64,000 bases of DNA from Pseudomonas fluorescens (lineage in GTDB: Bacteria > Pseudomonadota > Gammaproteobacteria > Pseudomonadales > Pseudomonadaceae): NCBI RefSeq assembly GCF_018614655.1, contig NZ_JAGGOG010000016.1:124001-188000 (forward strand), written 5' to 3'. Position numbers and translations under genes: made by a program. Of this stretch, positions 17,095-26,626 are shown piece after piece (position 1 is the first letter of the stretch; every line of letters begins with the position of its first letter). The notes under the pieces were generated by a model that saw only the letters and a list, made by a program, of their open reading frames with translations, was not told where the DNA came from and made no database searches.

Positions 17095-17679
17095 ATGCCC
17101 TTGATGATCACCACGCCACCCGAATCCCAGGATCGCCAGCACGCTGAATCGGCGGGTGGCCGTGCGCATTTTTTGCAGGTGTTTTTGTCCCAGCGTTCAC
17201 AGATGGAAGCGCTGGTCAGCCGTCGCGTCGGTTGCCGGGCGACGGCGGCGGATCTGGTCCAGGATTTATTCCTGCGCTTCTGGCGCCGGCCGCTGGTACA
17301 GGTCGAAGAGCTCAGCACTTACCTGCTGCGTTGTGCCGGCAATATCGCCATCGACCACCTGCGCAGCGAAGGCGCGCGCGTGCGCAGCAACGAGGGCTGG
17401 CTGCCGGAACAACAGCACAACCAGAGTCATGAACCCCAGGCCGCGCTGGAAGCCGGTAACGACCTGCGCCATGTCGAAGCCGCCTTGCGCAGCTTGCCCG
17501 AACGTACGCGGCAGATCTTTTTGCTCAACCGCATTCACGGTCGCAAGTACGTCGAGATCGCCAAGGCCATGGGCCTGTCCCAAAGCGCCGTGGAAAAACA
17601 TATGATGCGTGCCCTCGAAGCCTGCAAGGCCAGTCTTCGTGAACCCTCGTTGCCACGTTCGCCAGGGAAAGCACCGTGA
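17095..17679 (+). CDS. ECF sigma factor, FecI-like (second system)
   Basis: A 194-residue sigma factor. Region 2 is about residues 40-95 (RRVGCRATAADLVQDLFLRF) and region 4 about 130-180 (LPERTRQIFLLNRIHGRKYV, then AKAMGLSQSAVEKHMMRAL). It ends overlapping the FecR start. It is not the fecA-linked sigma factor; its place inside the DUF3649-PepSY-DUF3325 operon suggests that membrane iron-handling genes and regulator are made together. The target promoter is probably one of the downstream receptors, by inference. Confidence 0.9.
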   Translation: MPLMITTPPESQDRQHAESAGGRAHFLQVFLSQRSQMEALVSRRVGCRATAADLVQDLFLRFWRRPLVQVEELSTYLLRCAGNIAIDHLRSEGARVRSNEGWLPEQQHNQSHEPQAALEAGNDLRHVEAALRSLPERTRQIFLLNRIHGRKYVEIAKAMGLSQSAVEKHMMRALEACKASLREPSLPRSPGKAP

Positions 17680-18665
17680 TCACCCCTTTCCGCGTCACCC
17701 CGACGCCCGAGCAGGAACAGGCCGCGCTGGCCTGGTTGAGCCTGTTGCACGACCAGCCCAGCAGTGGTGACCAGGCCACATTCAGCCGTTGGTTGCGCGC
17801 CGACCCGGCTCACGCCAGTGCCTACGCTCAGGCCCAGGTGTTGTGGGAGTTGAGCGAAGTGCCGGCGCGCGCACTCGCGCAGGAAGAGGCCGTGGCGTTG
17901 CAGGGCTATCTGAATGCGATGGACCGTTCAAAGCGCTCAAACACACGACGCTGGTCGGGTGCCTTGGCCATGGCCGCGTGTCTGTTGTTGATGGTGGCCC
18001 TGGGTGCCGGTTGGCAGCCGTCGCGTTGGGTCGATGACTTCGGTGCCGATTACGTGACGGCACCGGGGGAGGTGAAGACCGTCATCCTGGCGGATCAATC
18101 CAGGGTTACCCTGGATGCCGACAGCGCCATCGCCGTGGATTTCAGTCATGGCGAACGCCATATCCAACTGCGTCGCGGCGCCGGTTTTTTCAGCGTGACC
18201 CACACCGGCGAACCCTTTGTGGTAGAGGCGGGCAGTGGTGAGGCGCGGGTGCTGGGCACGCAATTCGAAGTGCGTCTGCAACCGGCGGGCGCCCAGGTGA
18301 CGGTGTTGGCCGGGCGCGTTGGCGTCACGCCATCCAAGAGCGGGCCGCAGCAGATTCTCAGCGCCGGCCAGCAAGTGGCCTACACCGACGGCGTCGCCGA
18401 TGAGCTGCATGCTGTCGACAGCGAGTCCCGTCTGGCCTGGCGTGACGGCTGGCTCAACTACTACAAGGCGCCTCTGGCCGATGTGGTCCAGGACCTGCGT
18501 CGCTACTACCCGGGGCGCATCCTGCTGCTCAATGACGACCTCGGCAACCGCCGCGTCAGTGGCAGCTTTCCGAGCCAGGATCCGCAGTCGGTTATCAACG
18601 CGTTGCAGTCGGTGTTGGGGTTCGAGCAGCACAGCGTGCTGGGCCGAGTGATTGTGTTGCGCTAG
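17676..18665 (+). CDS. FecR family protein (second system)
   Basis: A 329-residue protein with a cytoplasmic DUF4880 region (residues 12-55, ALAWLSLLHDQPSSGDQATF), one membrane helix around 92-108, a FecR domain (DYVTAPGEVKTVILADQSRV, GTQFEVRL, VTVLAGRVGV) and a C-terminal STN-like part. It starts at a GTG overlapping the sigma factor stop by four bases. It should pass a periplasmic receptor signal to the adjacent sigma factor. Confidence 0.9.
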   Translation: MITPFRVTPTPEQEQAALAWLSLLHDQPSSGDQATFSRWLRADPAHASAYAQAQVLWELSEVPARALAQEEAVALQGYLNAMDRSKRSNTRRWSGALAMAACLLLMVALGAGWQPSRWVDDFGADYVTAPGEVKTVILADQSRVTLDADSAIAVDFSHGERHIQLRRGAGFFSVTHTGEPFVVEAGSGEARVLGTQFEVRLQPAGAQVTVLAGRVGVTPSKSGPQQILSAGQQVAYTDGVADELHAVDSESRLAWRDGWLNYYKAPLADVVQDLRRYYPGRILLLNDDLGNRRVSGSFPSQDPQSVINALQSVLGFEQHSVLGRVIVLR

Positions 18666-18923
18666 ACATCAATTGCGGCGCAGGCATCAGTATTTTTCCT
18701 CCATCGCTTTTTTGCCTGTCGCTCTAGGTCAGGCACTACGGCGCCTGCAGACCTTTCATCTAACCTTCATCGCAATCACCCAAACCTGTCACCAAACCGT
18801 TACACGAGACGCGGATGATCGCCGGATTCCTGAGCAGATGGTTAGGAAGATTGGCGTCTTCTGTCAGCTCAGTCCCGACGCACATTCCCCATACAACAGA
18901 TCAATGTAAGTAAGGGTCTACTC

Positions 18924-21164
18924 GTGAAGATCAACACTCTCTCTGCCCTGCTTTTTGCATCGGGCCTGGGCAGCTTTGCGCCGCTGGTTCTGGCGGACGA
19001 CACCCAAGATGTCGGCTCGGTGAATGTGGCCGGTAAACAAACCCTGGGCAACGGCCACATGATCCGGGAAGAAAGCGCCAAGGCGCGGTCGACGGTGACC
19101 AAGGAAGCCATGGACGAAATGTCGGCCACCGCCAACGCCATCGACAAGCTCAAATACACGCCGGGCATCAACGTCTCCAGCGATGACGCCAGCGGTACCA
19201 GCGGCACCACCTTCACGATGCGCGGCATGAACTCCGATCAGGTCGGCGTTTCCATGGACGGTGTGCCGATCAACGACTCCGGCAACTACGCCGTTTATTC
19301 GAACCAGTTCGGCGACCCGGAAAACCTGGCGGAAGTGTTTGTCACCCAGGGCTCTTCGGAAGCGGACGGCCCGCACATTGGCTCCAGCGGTGGCAACATC
19401 GGCATGGTCACGGTTCGGCCGACCAAGGAGTCCGGGGTTTTCGTCAAACAGATCGTTGGCGCCAATGCCCTGCGCAAGACCTTCGCCCGGATCAACACCG
19501 GTGAGATGGGTGGTTTCAAGTCCTGGATTTCGGCGTCCCATCTTGAAGGTGACAAGTGGCGCGGCGAGGGCACGATGCGCAGTGACAAGGTTGAATGGAG
19601 CGGCCTGTTCGAAGAGGACAACGGCAATTCCACGCAGGCCATCGTGAAATACAACAAGCAGGAAAACTACAACTACAACTCCTTGAGCAAGGCACAGTTC
19701 CAACAGCAGGGGCGGCGCCTGGACTACGCTGAAACGCCGGTCTATAAGGGCGGCTTGCTGTCATCTTCCTACAAGCTCAACCGCAACCCGTTTGAAAGCG
19801 TCAACGCGACGCTCATCCAGCGCTGGCAGCTGCGTGACAACCTGTCCCTGACCGTCACGCCGTATTACTACTGGGCCAGCGGCGGCAGCTTCAGCGGCCA
19901 GACCGCTTCCAACCTGGGGCCGAACTCCGACAAGGCCGGCAACTACGACCTGAGTAACCTGCAGTCGGCCAACTATTACCGTCCATCGTGGACCGAGACC
20001 TGGCGTCCTGGCGTCACCGCCAAAATGAAATGGGACATCAATGAAGAGCACAGCCTGGACTACGGCTACTGGTACGAACGCGCACGCCAGCGTCAGACCC
20101 AGCCGTTTATCGGGATCAACCGTGAAGGCGCACCCAATGATGTGTGGGGCGATTACAACAGCGGCAACCAGGTGGTCGACAAGAACGGCGCGACCGTCCA
20201 GGGCCGCCACTACTACACCGAGACCCCGGCGCAAAAGCTCTGGGTCCAGGACAACTGGCAAGCAACGCCGGACCTGAGTTTTGTCGGCGGCGTGGCCTAC
20301 CAGTACGTCGAACGTGACGGCAACAACCTGGGCAGCCTGTACGACAAGGCGGAAAAGCGTAACGCCCGTTACCATCAGTTCCTGCCCAACTTCAGCGCCA
20401 AGTACCAGGTCGACGAGAGCAATCAAGCGTTCTACAACGTCACCCGAAATATGCGTACACCCCCCAACTACGTGCTGTACAACAAAGGTGATTCCTTAAG
20501 CCTCAGCCCCGAGTTGAGCTGGAACCAGGAACTGGGCTGGCGCTACACCGAAGAGAACATGGCGCTGAACGCGACCCTGTTTTACATCACCTTCAAGGAC
20601 CGTCAACTGTCGACCACCGACCTCAACGGTGACTTCGTGATGGCCAACGTCGGCGACGTGACCAACAAGGGCCTGGAGCTGGAGTGGAGCGGCCTGCTGC
20701 CGCACAACTTCAATTACTACGCGTCCTACACCTACACCAAGTCTGAACAGCAGGACGACTTCGTCAGCAAGAACGTGCTGCTACCGACCTCGGGCAAGCA
20801 GTTGGCCAACGTGCCGGAAAACATGTTCAACCTGGTCTTCGGCTACGACGATGCGCGCTTCTACGGCAACGTCGCGGGCAAATACGTGGGCAGCTTCTAT
20901 GGCGACTTGACCAACAACGAGAAAATCGAAGGCCGCACCGTGTTTGACCTCAACGCCGGTATCTACCTGCCGGTGGATAAAAAAGTCATCAAGTCGGCGA
21001 CCCTGCGCTTCTCGATGCTCAACGTGTTCGACAAGGAATACCTGAGCTCGGCGCGCACCGTGTCGTTCAACTCGGCACCGGTCAACGGCCTGGGGGCAAG
21101 CACCGCGTTTTACAACGTGGGTGAAGAGCGTACGGCGATGGTTTCCCTGGAAGCCAATTTCTAA
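18924..21164 (+). CDS. TonB-dependent receptor without an STN domain
   Basis: A 746-residue outer-membrane receptor. A 24-residue signal peptide (ending LVLA) is followed at once by a TonB-box-like stretch (DVGSVNVAG) and the plug (KLKYTPGINVSSDDASGTSG, VSMDGVPINDSGNYAVY), then the barrel ending in VSLEANF. The N-terminal signalling domain expected for a receptor paired with ECF/FecR is missing. The start is a GTG preceded by TAAGGG. A 258-base gap separates it from fecR; I found no Fur box there. The ligand is unknown. Confidence 0.88.
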   Translation: MKINTLSALLFASGLGSFAPLVLADDTQDVGSVNVAGKQTLGNGHMIREESAKARSTVTKEAMDEMSATANAIDKLKYTPGINVSSDDASGTSGTTFTMRGMNSDQVGVSMDGVPINDSGNYAVYSNQFGDPENLAEVFVTQGSSEADGPHIGSSGGNIGMVTVRPTKESGVFVKQIVGANALRKTFARINTGEMGGFKSWISASHLEGDKWRGEGTMRSDKVEWSGLFEEDNGNSTQAIVKYNKQENYNYNSLSKAQFQQQGRRLDYAETPVYKGGLLSSSYKLNRNPFESVNATLIQRWQLRDNLSLTVTPYYYWASGGSFSGQTASNLGPNSDKAGNYDLSNLQSANYYRPSWTETWRPGVTAKMKWDINEEHSLDYGYWYERARQRQTQPFIGINREGAPNDVWGDYNSGNQVVDKNGATVQGRHYYTETPAQKLWVQDNWQATPDLSFVGGVAYQYVERDGNNLGSLYDKAEKRNARYHQFLPNFSAKYQVDESNQAFYNVTRNMRTPPNYVLYNKGDSLSLSPELSWNQELGWRYTEENMALNATLFYITFKDRQLSTTDLNGDFVMANVGDVTNKGLELEWSGLLPHNFNYYASYTYTKSEQQDDFVSKNVLLPTSGKQLANVPENMFNLVFGYDDARFYGNVAGKYVGSFYGDLTNNEKIEGRTVFDLNAGIYLPVDKKVIKSATLRFSMLNVFDKEYLSSARTVSFNSAPVNGLGASTAFYNVGEERTAMVSLEANF

Positions 21165-21167
21165 CCG

Positions 21168-21354
21168 CTGTGGCGAGCGGGCTTCCTGTGACAACCAGGC
21201 TTCCTGTGGCGAGCGGGCTTGCCCGCGTTGGGCTGCGAAGCGGCCCTGAAACCTGTCACCGCGTTTCTTCTGAAAGAGCGCGGTGACCTTATGGGGCTGC
21301 TTCGCAGCCCAACGCGGGCAAGCCCGCTCGCCACAGGAAGCCCGCTTGCCACAG
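21168..21354. repeat. REPIN, family C
   Basis: TGTGGCGAGCGGGCTTGCCC plus GCGTTGGGCTGCGAAGC at 21200 is repeated in inversion ending at 21341, and half-length copies of the outer arm (CTGTGGCGAGCGGGCTT, CTGTGACAACCAGGCTT, AAGCCCGCTTGCCACAG) flank it on both sides. A second family-C unit lies at 40186-40318. Confidence 0.88.
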
Positions 21355-21471
21355 GATGCCCGGCTGTCACAGAAAGCAGGCTCACCCCAAGACCTCCCCA
21401 GCACCCTTTCAGAAAAATATTTTCAGTTTCCCGTGAGGTAAACCCATCCCTCATCCGTGTAGTGCTTGAAA

Positions 21472-21490
21472 CTGCGATTAATTCGCATTA
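21472..21490. promoter_or_regulatory. Possible Fur box of the siderophore receptor
   Basis: CTGCGATTAATTCGCATTA, 30 bases before the receptor start, has an imperfect TGCGA..TCGCA dyad with an AT-rich centre and resembles pseudomonad Fur sites. It is the weaker of the two sites proposed here. Confidence 0.4.
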
Positions 21491-21519
21491 ACAGCGCTTC
21501 TCTACACGGGTTCTCAAGC

Positions 21520-23952
21520 ATGAAGTCCAGGGCAACGTCGGCGGCAGGTGGTTTGGTTAAGCAATGGCTGGGAGCCTCGGTGATGGTGGTGTCGGGGCTG
21601 GCGTTGTTGCCCTTGTCGGTGGCACAGGCGGCGGAGCCGGAGCAGCAAAGCGCGGTGTTCAGTTTTGCCCTTGCGGCCAAGCCGTTACCCCAGGCGTTGA
21701 GTGAGTTCAGCCGGGTCACCGGGATCAGTGTGGTCTACACCGATGAAGCGCCCTATGGCATCAACGCCCCAGCGGTCAACGGACGGATGAGCGCGGCTCA
21801 GGCCATGCAGCGTTTGCTCGGCAACTCCGGTTTCACCTTCCGCCAGATCGACGCCCGTACCCTGGCCCTGGAGCCGCAACCCACCGAAGGTGCGGTGAAC
21901 CTGGGCGCCACCACCATCAGTGGCCTGGGTCAATCCGAGGCAACCACCAGCTATCAGCCGCCGCCCACCAGTTCGGTGATGCGCTCCCAGGGCCTGCTGC
22001 TGGAAACCCCGCAAACCGTCAACGTGGTACCGGCTCAGGTCATTCGCGATCAGGTGCCGCGCAATCTTGACGATGCCTTGGCCAACGTCAGCGGGATCAC
22101 TCAAGCCAACACCCTCGGCAGTACCCAGGATGCAGTGATGCTGCGCGGCTTTGGCGACAACCGTAACGGTTCGGTCATGCGCGACGGCATGCCGGTGGTG
22201 CAGGGCAGGGCGCTGAACTCCACGGCGGAGCGGGTTGAAGTGCTCAAGGGCCCGGCGTCGTTGTTGTATGGCATCCAGGACCCGGGCGGTGTGGTCAATA
22301 TCGTCAGCAAAAAGCCGGAACTGACCCAGTCCACCGCCCTGACTGTGCGCGGTTCGACCTTCGGCAGCGGCAAGAACGGCAGCGGTGGCAACCTCGACAC
22401 CACCGGCCCCATCGGGGACTCGGGCCTGGCGTATCGCCTGATTGTCGACCATGAAGATGAAGATTACTGGCGTAACTTTGGCACCTACCGTGAAAGCCTG
22501 ATCGCACCGTCCCTGGCCTGGTATGGCGAGAACACCCAGTTGCTGTTCGCGTATGAGCACCGGGAATTTCTCTCGCCCTTCGACCGTGGCACCGCCATCG
22601 ACCCGAAGACCCATCACCCGCTGGACATCCCGGCCACCCGCCGTCTGGATGAGCCTTTCAATAATATGGAAGGCCGCTCCGACCTCTATCGTTTCGAAGC
22701 CGATCACGACCTGAACGACGATTGGAAAGCCCACTTCGGCTACAGCTGGAACCGCGAAACCTATGACGCCAGTCAGGTGCGTGTGAGCAAGGTCAACGCC
22801 AACGGCACCCTGACCCGCAGCATGGACGGCACCCAGGGCGCGCTGACCACTGACCGTTTCGCTACCGTCAGCCTTGAAGGCAAGGTCGATGTCGCCGGCA
22901 TGCGCCATGACCTGGTGCTCGGCCTGGATGACGAGTACCGCAAGATCTACCGTGCCGACCTGATTCGCCAGGCCAGCCGCAGCACTTTCAGCTACACCGA
23001 CCCGGTGTATGGCCGGGAAGTGGCCGGCAGCACCGTCAGCGCTCCGGACAGCAACCAGACCGACTTGCTGCGCAGTGACTCGCTGTTCTTCCAGGACGCC
23101 ATTCACCTGACTGATCAGTGGATTCTGGTGGGCGGCGCACGCTTCCAGAAATACGACCAGTACGCCGGCAAAGGCGTGCCGTTTACCGCCAACACCAACG
23201 GCAATGGCCAGAAGTGGGTGCCGCGCGTCGGCTTGGTATACCGCTACACCGATGAGTTGTCGTTCTACGGCAGCTATACCGAGTCGTTCAAACCCAACTC
23301 CACCATCGCGCCCTTGGCCAACAAGAGCGTGCTGGATGGCAGCCTGGAGCCGGAAGAATCCAAGTCCTGGGAATTGGGGACCAAGCTCGACATGCCAGGG
23401 CGTATTACCGCCAGCGCCGCGTTGTTCAATATCGACAAACGCAACGTGCTGGTATCGGTGGGCGAAGGCCTGACCTCGGTCTACAGCGTCGCCGGCAAGG
23501 TGCGCTCCCGTGGTCTGGAGCTGGACCTCAGTGGCCAGTTGACCGATCAGTGGAGCTTGATCGGCAGTTATGCCTACACCGATGCCGAGGTCACCGAAGA
23601 CCCGGCGCTGAAAGGCAAGCGCCTGCAAAACGTGGCGAAGAATACGGGCTCGCTGTCGGCGGTCTATGACTTGGGCAGTATTGTTGGCGGCGATCAGTTG
23701 CGGGTGGGCGCCGGTGCGCGTTACGTCGGTGAGCGAGCCGGGGATGCAACCAATAGCTTCGAGTTGCCGGGCTACACCGTGGCCGATGTGTTTGCCACCT
23801 ACGACACCAAGGTCGACGGGCAGAAGGTCAAGTTTCAGCTCAACGTGAAGAACCTGTTCGACCGCACCTACTATACCTCCGCTGTCAGCACCTCATTTGT
23901 CTCCATTGGCGATGCGCGGCAGGTGTCGGTGTCGAGCACGCTGGAGTTCTGA
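21520..23952 (+). CDS. TonB-dependent siderophore receptor with STN domain, FiuA/FoxA-like
   Basis: An 810-residue outer-membrane receptor. After a signal peptide (to about residue 38) comes an STN domain (about 45-115: FSFALAAKPLPQALSEFSRV), a proline-rich linker (YQPPPTSSVM), a plug (LDDALANVSGITQANTLGST, ERVEVLKGPASLLYGIQDPG) and a barrel ending SVSSTLEF. The plug resembles FiuA/FoxA ferrichrome and ferrioxamine receptors. The STN domain makes it, not the receptor just upstream, a natural partner for the ECF/FecR pair at 17095-18665. Hydroxamate specificity is inferred from similarity. Confidence 0.9.
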   Translation: MKSRATSAAGGLVKQWLGASVMVVSGLALLPLSVAQAAEPEQQSAVFSFALAAKPLPQALSEFSRVTGISVVYTDEAPYGINAPAVNGRMSAAQAMQRLLGNSGFTFRQIDARTLALEPQPTEGAVNLGATTISGLGQSEATTSYQPPPTSSVMRSQGLLLETPQTVNVVPAQVIRDQVPRNLDDALANVSGITQANTLGSTQDAVMLRGFGDNRNGSVMRDGMPVVQGRALNSTAERVEVLKGPASLLYGIQDPGGVVNIVSKKPELTQSTALTVRGSTFGSGKNGSGGNLDTTGPIGDSGLAYRLIVDHEDEDYWRNFGTYRESLIAPSLAWYGENTQLLFAYEHREFLSPFDRGTAIDPKTHHPLDIPATRRLDEPFNNMEGRSDLYRFEADHDLNDDWKAHFGYSWNRETYDASQVRVSKVNANGTLTRSMDGTQGALTTDRFATVSLEGKVDVAGMRHDLVLGLDDEYRKIYRADLIRQASRSTFSYTDPVYGREVAGSTVSAPDSNQTDLLRSDSLFFQDAIHLTDQWILVGGARFQKYDQYAGKGVPFTANTNGNGQKWVPRVGLVYRYTDELSFYGSYTESFKPNSTIAPLANKSVLDGSLEPEESKSWELGTKLDMPGRITASAALFNIDKRNVLVSVGEGLTSVYSVAGKVRSRGLELDLSGQLTDQWSLIGSYAYTDAEVTEDPALKGKRLQNVAKNTGSLSAVYDLGSIVGGDQLRVGAGARYVGERAGDATNSFELPGYTVADVFATYDTKVDGQKVKFQLNVKNLFDRTYYTSAVSTSFVSIGDARQVSVSSTLEF

Positions 23953-24027
23953 CCCTTGGGCAGTGACGCTGGCGGCTTGAACTGCTAGCGTTGCCGCCTC
24001 TGATGACTTCCTGGGAACACCGTACTG

Positions 24028-25485
24028 ATGCAGTTGGGACGATGGATACACACCGGCGGTTTGCTGCTGGGCTTGAGCTTATTGCTGGGCGGCTGCGCCA
24101 CGGCGCCGAACCCTTCAACCACCCAGGTTCTTGACCACCTGTTGGCCGACCCTGCACTGAAGGGTGCCAGCGTTTCGTTGATGGTGCGTGATGCCCGCAG
24201 TGGCAGCACGCTTTACCAGCACAACCCTCGCAGTCGGTTGACCCCGGCTTCCAGCCTCAAACTGCTGACCACCGCGGCGGCGATGGATGTCCTCGGGCCG
24301 CAGTATCGATTTTCCACGCAATTGCTGAGCAACGGCACCCGTCAGGGTGAGCGCTTGAACGGCAATTTGTACTTGCGCGGCCTGGGGGATCCGACGATTC
24401 AGTGGACGGACTATCAGGCGTTGGCCGCGCAACTGGCGAGCCAGGGGATTCGTCAGGTCCAGGGTGACCTGGTATTCGACGACACTTGGTTCGACGCCGA
24501 ACGCCTAGGCGTTGATTGGGCCCATGACGATGAAAGCACCTACTACGGCGCGCAGATTTCGGCGCTGACGGTGTCGCCCGATACGGATTTTGATGCGGGC
24601 ACTTTGCTCGTTACGGCCAAGGCGCCGGTGGTTGCCGGCCGGCCAGTGACGGTCGAGATCAGTCCAGCCACCGATTACGTACAAATCAGCAATCGGGCGA
24701 TCAGTGGGCCGGGCAACAACTATGGGCTCAACCGCCAGCATGGGACCAATCTGCTGCGGCTCAGCGGTGCGGTGGCGCCGGGCAAGCAAAGTCGGCAGGC
24801 GGTCAGCGTCTGGGAGCCGACCCAATTGGTAGCCAACCTGTTTGAACGGGCATTGGCGGAGCAGGGGATTAGCGTTCAGGGGCGTCGGGTGATCGGTGGC
24901 ACCAGTCCAACCACGGCAACGGTGTTGGCGATGCATGAGTCGGCGCCGTTGCAGGAACTGATCACGCCGTTGCTCAAGCTCTCCAACAACAGCATGGCTG
25001 AAGCGCTGCTCAAGGCCATGGGTCGCAAGACCGCCAACGCCGGCACGGCGGCGGCGGGTGTGACAGCGGTGGCAGGCTTTCTGAAACGCCAGGGGCTGGA
25101 CCCGGCGACGTTGAGCCAGGTGGACGGCTCGGGCTTGTCCCGGCGCAATCTGGTGTCATCGCAAAACCTCACCGATTTGTTGTTGGCCGTGAGCAAACAG
25201 CCTTGGTTCGATGCCTGGTACAACGCCCTGCCCATTGCAGGCAACACGGACCGCATGACCGGTGGCAGCCTGCGCTATCGCTTGCGAGGCACCTTGGCCG
25301 AGAACAACCTGCACGCCAAGACCGGGTCGATGGGCGGGGTTTCGTCGTTGACCGGGTACGTCACGGATGCACAGGGGCGTAAGTTGGTGTTTTCGATGGT
25401 GACCAATAACTACGTGGTCGAGGGCGCGAGGATCAAGGTATTGGAAAATCGGTTGGCCGTTGCGCTGGCGCAAGGGGCGGACTGA
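24028..25485 (+). CDS. dacB: D-alanyl-D-alanine carboxypeptidase/endopeptidase (PBP4 family)
   Basis: A 485-residue class C penicillin-binding protein that trims or cuts peptidoglycan crosslinks. The N-terminus looks like a lipoprotein signal (LLLGGC, Cys23). Catalytic motifs are SSLK at residues 75-78, SNN (LLKLSNNSM) in the middle and KTG (HAKTGSM) near the C-terminus; the large insertion between the first two is typical of the S13 family. Monocistronic, with a REPIN directly downstream. Confidence 0.92.
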   Translation: MQLGRWIHTGGLLLGLSLLLGGCATAPNPSTTQVLDHLLADPALKGASVSLMVRDARSGSTLYQHNPRSRLTPASSLKLLTTAAAMDVLGPQYRFSTQLLSNGTRQGERLNGNLYLRGLGDPTIQWTDYQALAAQLASQGIRQVQGDLVFDDTWFDAERLGVDWAHDDESTYYGAQISALTVSPDTDFDAGTLLVTAKAPVVAGRPVTVEISPATDYVQISNRAISGPGNNYGLNRQHGTNLLRLSGAVAPGKQSRQAVSVWEPTQLVANLFERALAEQGISVQGRRVIGGTSPTTATVLAMHESAPLQELITPLLKLSNNSMAEALLKAMGRKTANAGTAAAGVTAVAGFLKRQGLDPATLSQVDGSGLSRRNLVSSQNLTDLLLAVSKQPWFDAWYNALPIAGNTDRMTGGSLRYRLRGTLAENNLHAKTGSMGGVSSLTGYVTDAQGRKLVFSMVTNNYVVEGARIKVLENRLAVALAQGAD

Positions 25486-25506
25486 AGGGAGTACATGGAG
25501 ATCAAA

Positions 25507-25598
25507 TGTGGGAGCGGGCTTGCTCGCGAAGGGGTCGGGTCAGCCAACTATGTATTAACTGACCCACCGCCTTCGCGAGCAAGCCCGCTCCCACATTG
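25507..25598. repeat. REPIN, family B
   Basis: TGTGGGAGCGGGCTTGCTCG at 25507 and the inverted arm ending at 25598, spacer about 34 bases. It separates the converging dacB and AraC-type genes. Confidence 0.92.
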
Positions 25599-25613
25599 GT
25601 CCTGTGTGATTTT

Positions 25614-26489
25614 TCAGGCCAGGAACGCCTGGCGGTATTCCCCTGGCGTCGCCCCCATCGCCTGGCGAAACCGATTGGTGAAATGACTGGCACTGGAAAA
25701 GCCGCAGGCCAAGGCCACTTCGCTCAATGGCAGTGAGCTGCTGCGCAGCAACTCCCTGGCCCGGTTCACCCGGCGTGCCAGCAAATACTGATGCGGTGGC
25801 AAGCCAAAACTCTCGCGAAACATCCGCGCAAAGTGGTACTCCGACAACGCGCACATCCCCGCCAGTTGCCCGAGGCTGATGGGTTCGGCCAGGTGCTGAT
25901 CGATGTACTCCGCCAACTGCCGGCGTTGGTGGGCGGCCAATCCACCCTTCAAGCGCAAGCCCTCGCGCATGCCCACTTGGCTGAGCAAGGTGTGGCTGAG
26001 CATTTCATGGGCCAGGCTGCTGGTGAGCAAACGCTCGGCGGGCTCGTGCCAGTTCAGGCCGACCAACTGGTGGAAGCGACGGGCTTGCGGGGCATCTTCC
26101 AGAAAGGTGCTTTCCCGCAGTTGCAGTTCCCGGGGTTCGCGGTCCAGCAGGGTGACGCAGCCAAGGGCGAACTGTTCCGGGCTGAAATACACATGGGCCA
26201 GGCGGATCTCGCCGTTGATCACCCAGGCCGACTGATGTTCGGCGGGCAGAATGCACAGTTTGTCCGGGCCGCCCTTGGTGCCGGGCTGGTCGCGCCGGAA
26301 CGTCCCGGTGCCGCCTCCCACGTAGCAGGACAAGGTGTGGTGGCTGGGCGCTTCATAATCCTGGGCATCGTGATGGTTGCTCCACAAGGCTGCTGACAAG
26401 CCGTCACCGAGCTCGGCGCACCGCTCAAGGCGAGCATTGGGCGAGCGGTTGAGGGATTGAAAGACTTGCAGGGTTTCCAGTGGCGGCAT
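25614..26489 (-). CDS. AraC family transcriptional regulator
   Basis: A 291-residue regulator with a cupin-like N-terminal sensor (residues 20-160) and two C-terminal helix-turn-helices (about 190-285: ISLGQLAGMCALSEYHFARM, LSEVALACGFSSASHFTNRF). It is divergent from an EamA exporter with 137 bases between starts, so control of that exporter is likely. The ATG at 26489 is chosen because the domain begins there and the upstream frame lacks coding character. Confidence 0.9.
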   Translation of the reverse strand: MPPLETLQVFQSLNRSPNARLERCAELGDGLSAALWSNHHDAQDYEAPSHHTLSCYVGGGTGTFRRDQPGTKGGPDKLCILPAEHQSAWVINGEIRLAHVYFSPEQFALGCVTLLDREPRELQLRESTFLEDAPQARRFHQLVGLNWHEPAERLLTSSLAHEMLSHTLLSQVGMREGLRLKGGLAAHQRRQLAEYIDQHLAEPISLGQLAGMCALSEYHFARMFRESFGLPPHQYLLARRVNRARELLRSSSLPLSEVALACGFSSASHFTNRFRQAMGATPGEYRQAFLA

Positions 26490-26626
26490 GGCGGCTCTCT
26501 CTGACGACTTGCATCCTACTCCCCGTAACAGGCGCTGTGATCCCATCAGCCGACAAAAGCGCAAGAATGTGCAAGAGGCGCCGACCGCTGCGGGGCGACA
26601 CTGAGGCTCGACCACCGGAGTGCGCC

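Noticed and set aside
21685..23628. 647-codon open frame antisense to the siderophore receptor
   Set aside because: It mirrors a strongly supported receptor gene; long antisense frames are common in high-GC coding DNA, and its product has repetitive Gly/Ala/Val composition with no domain.
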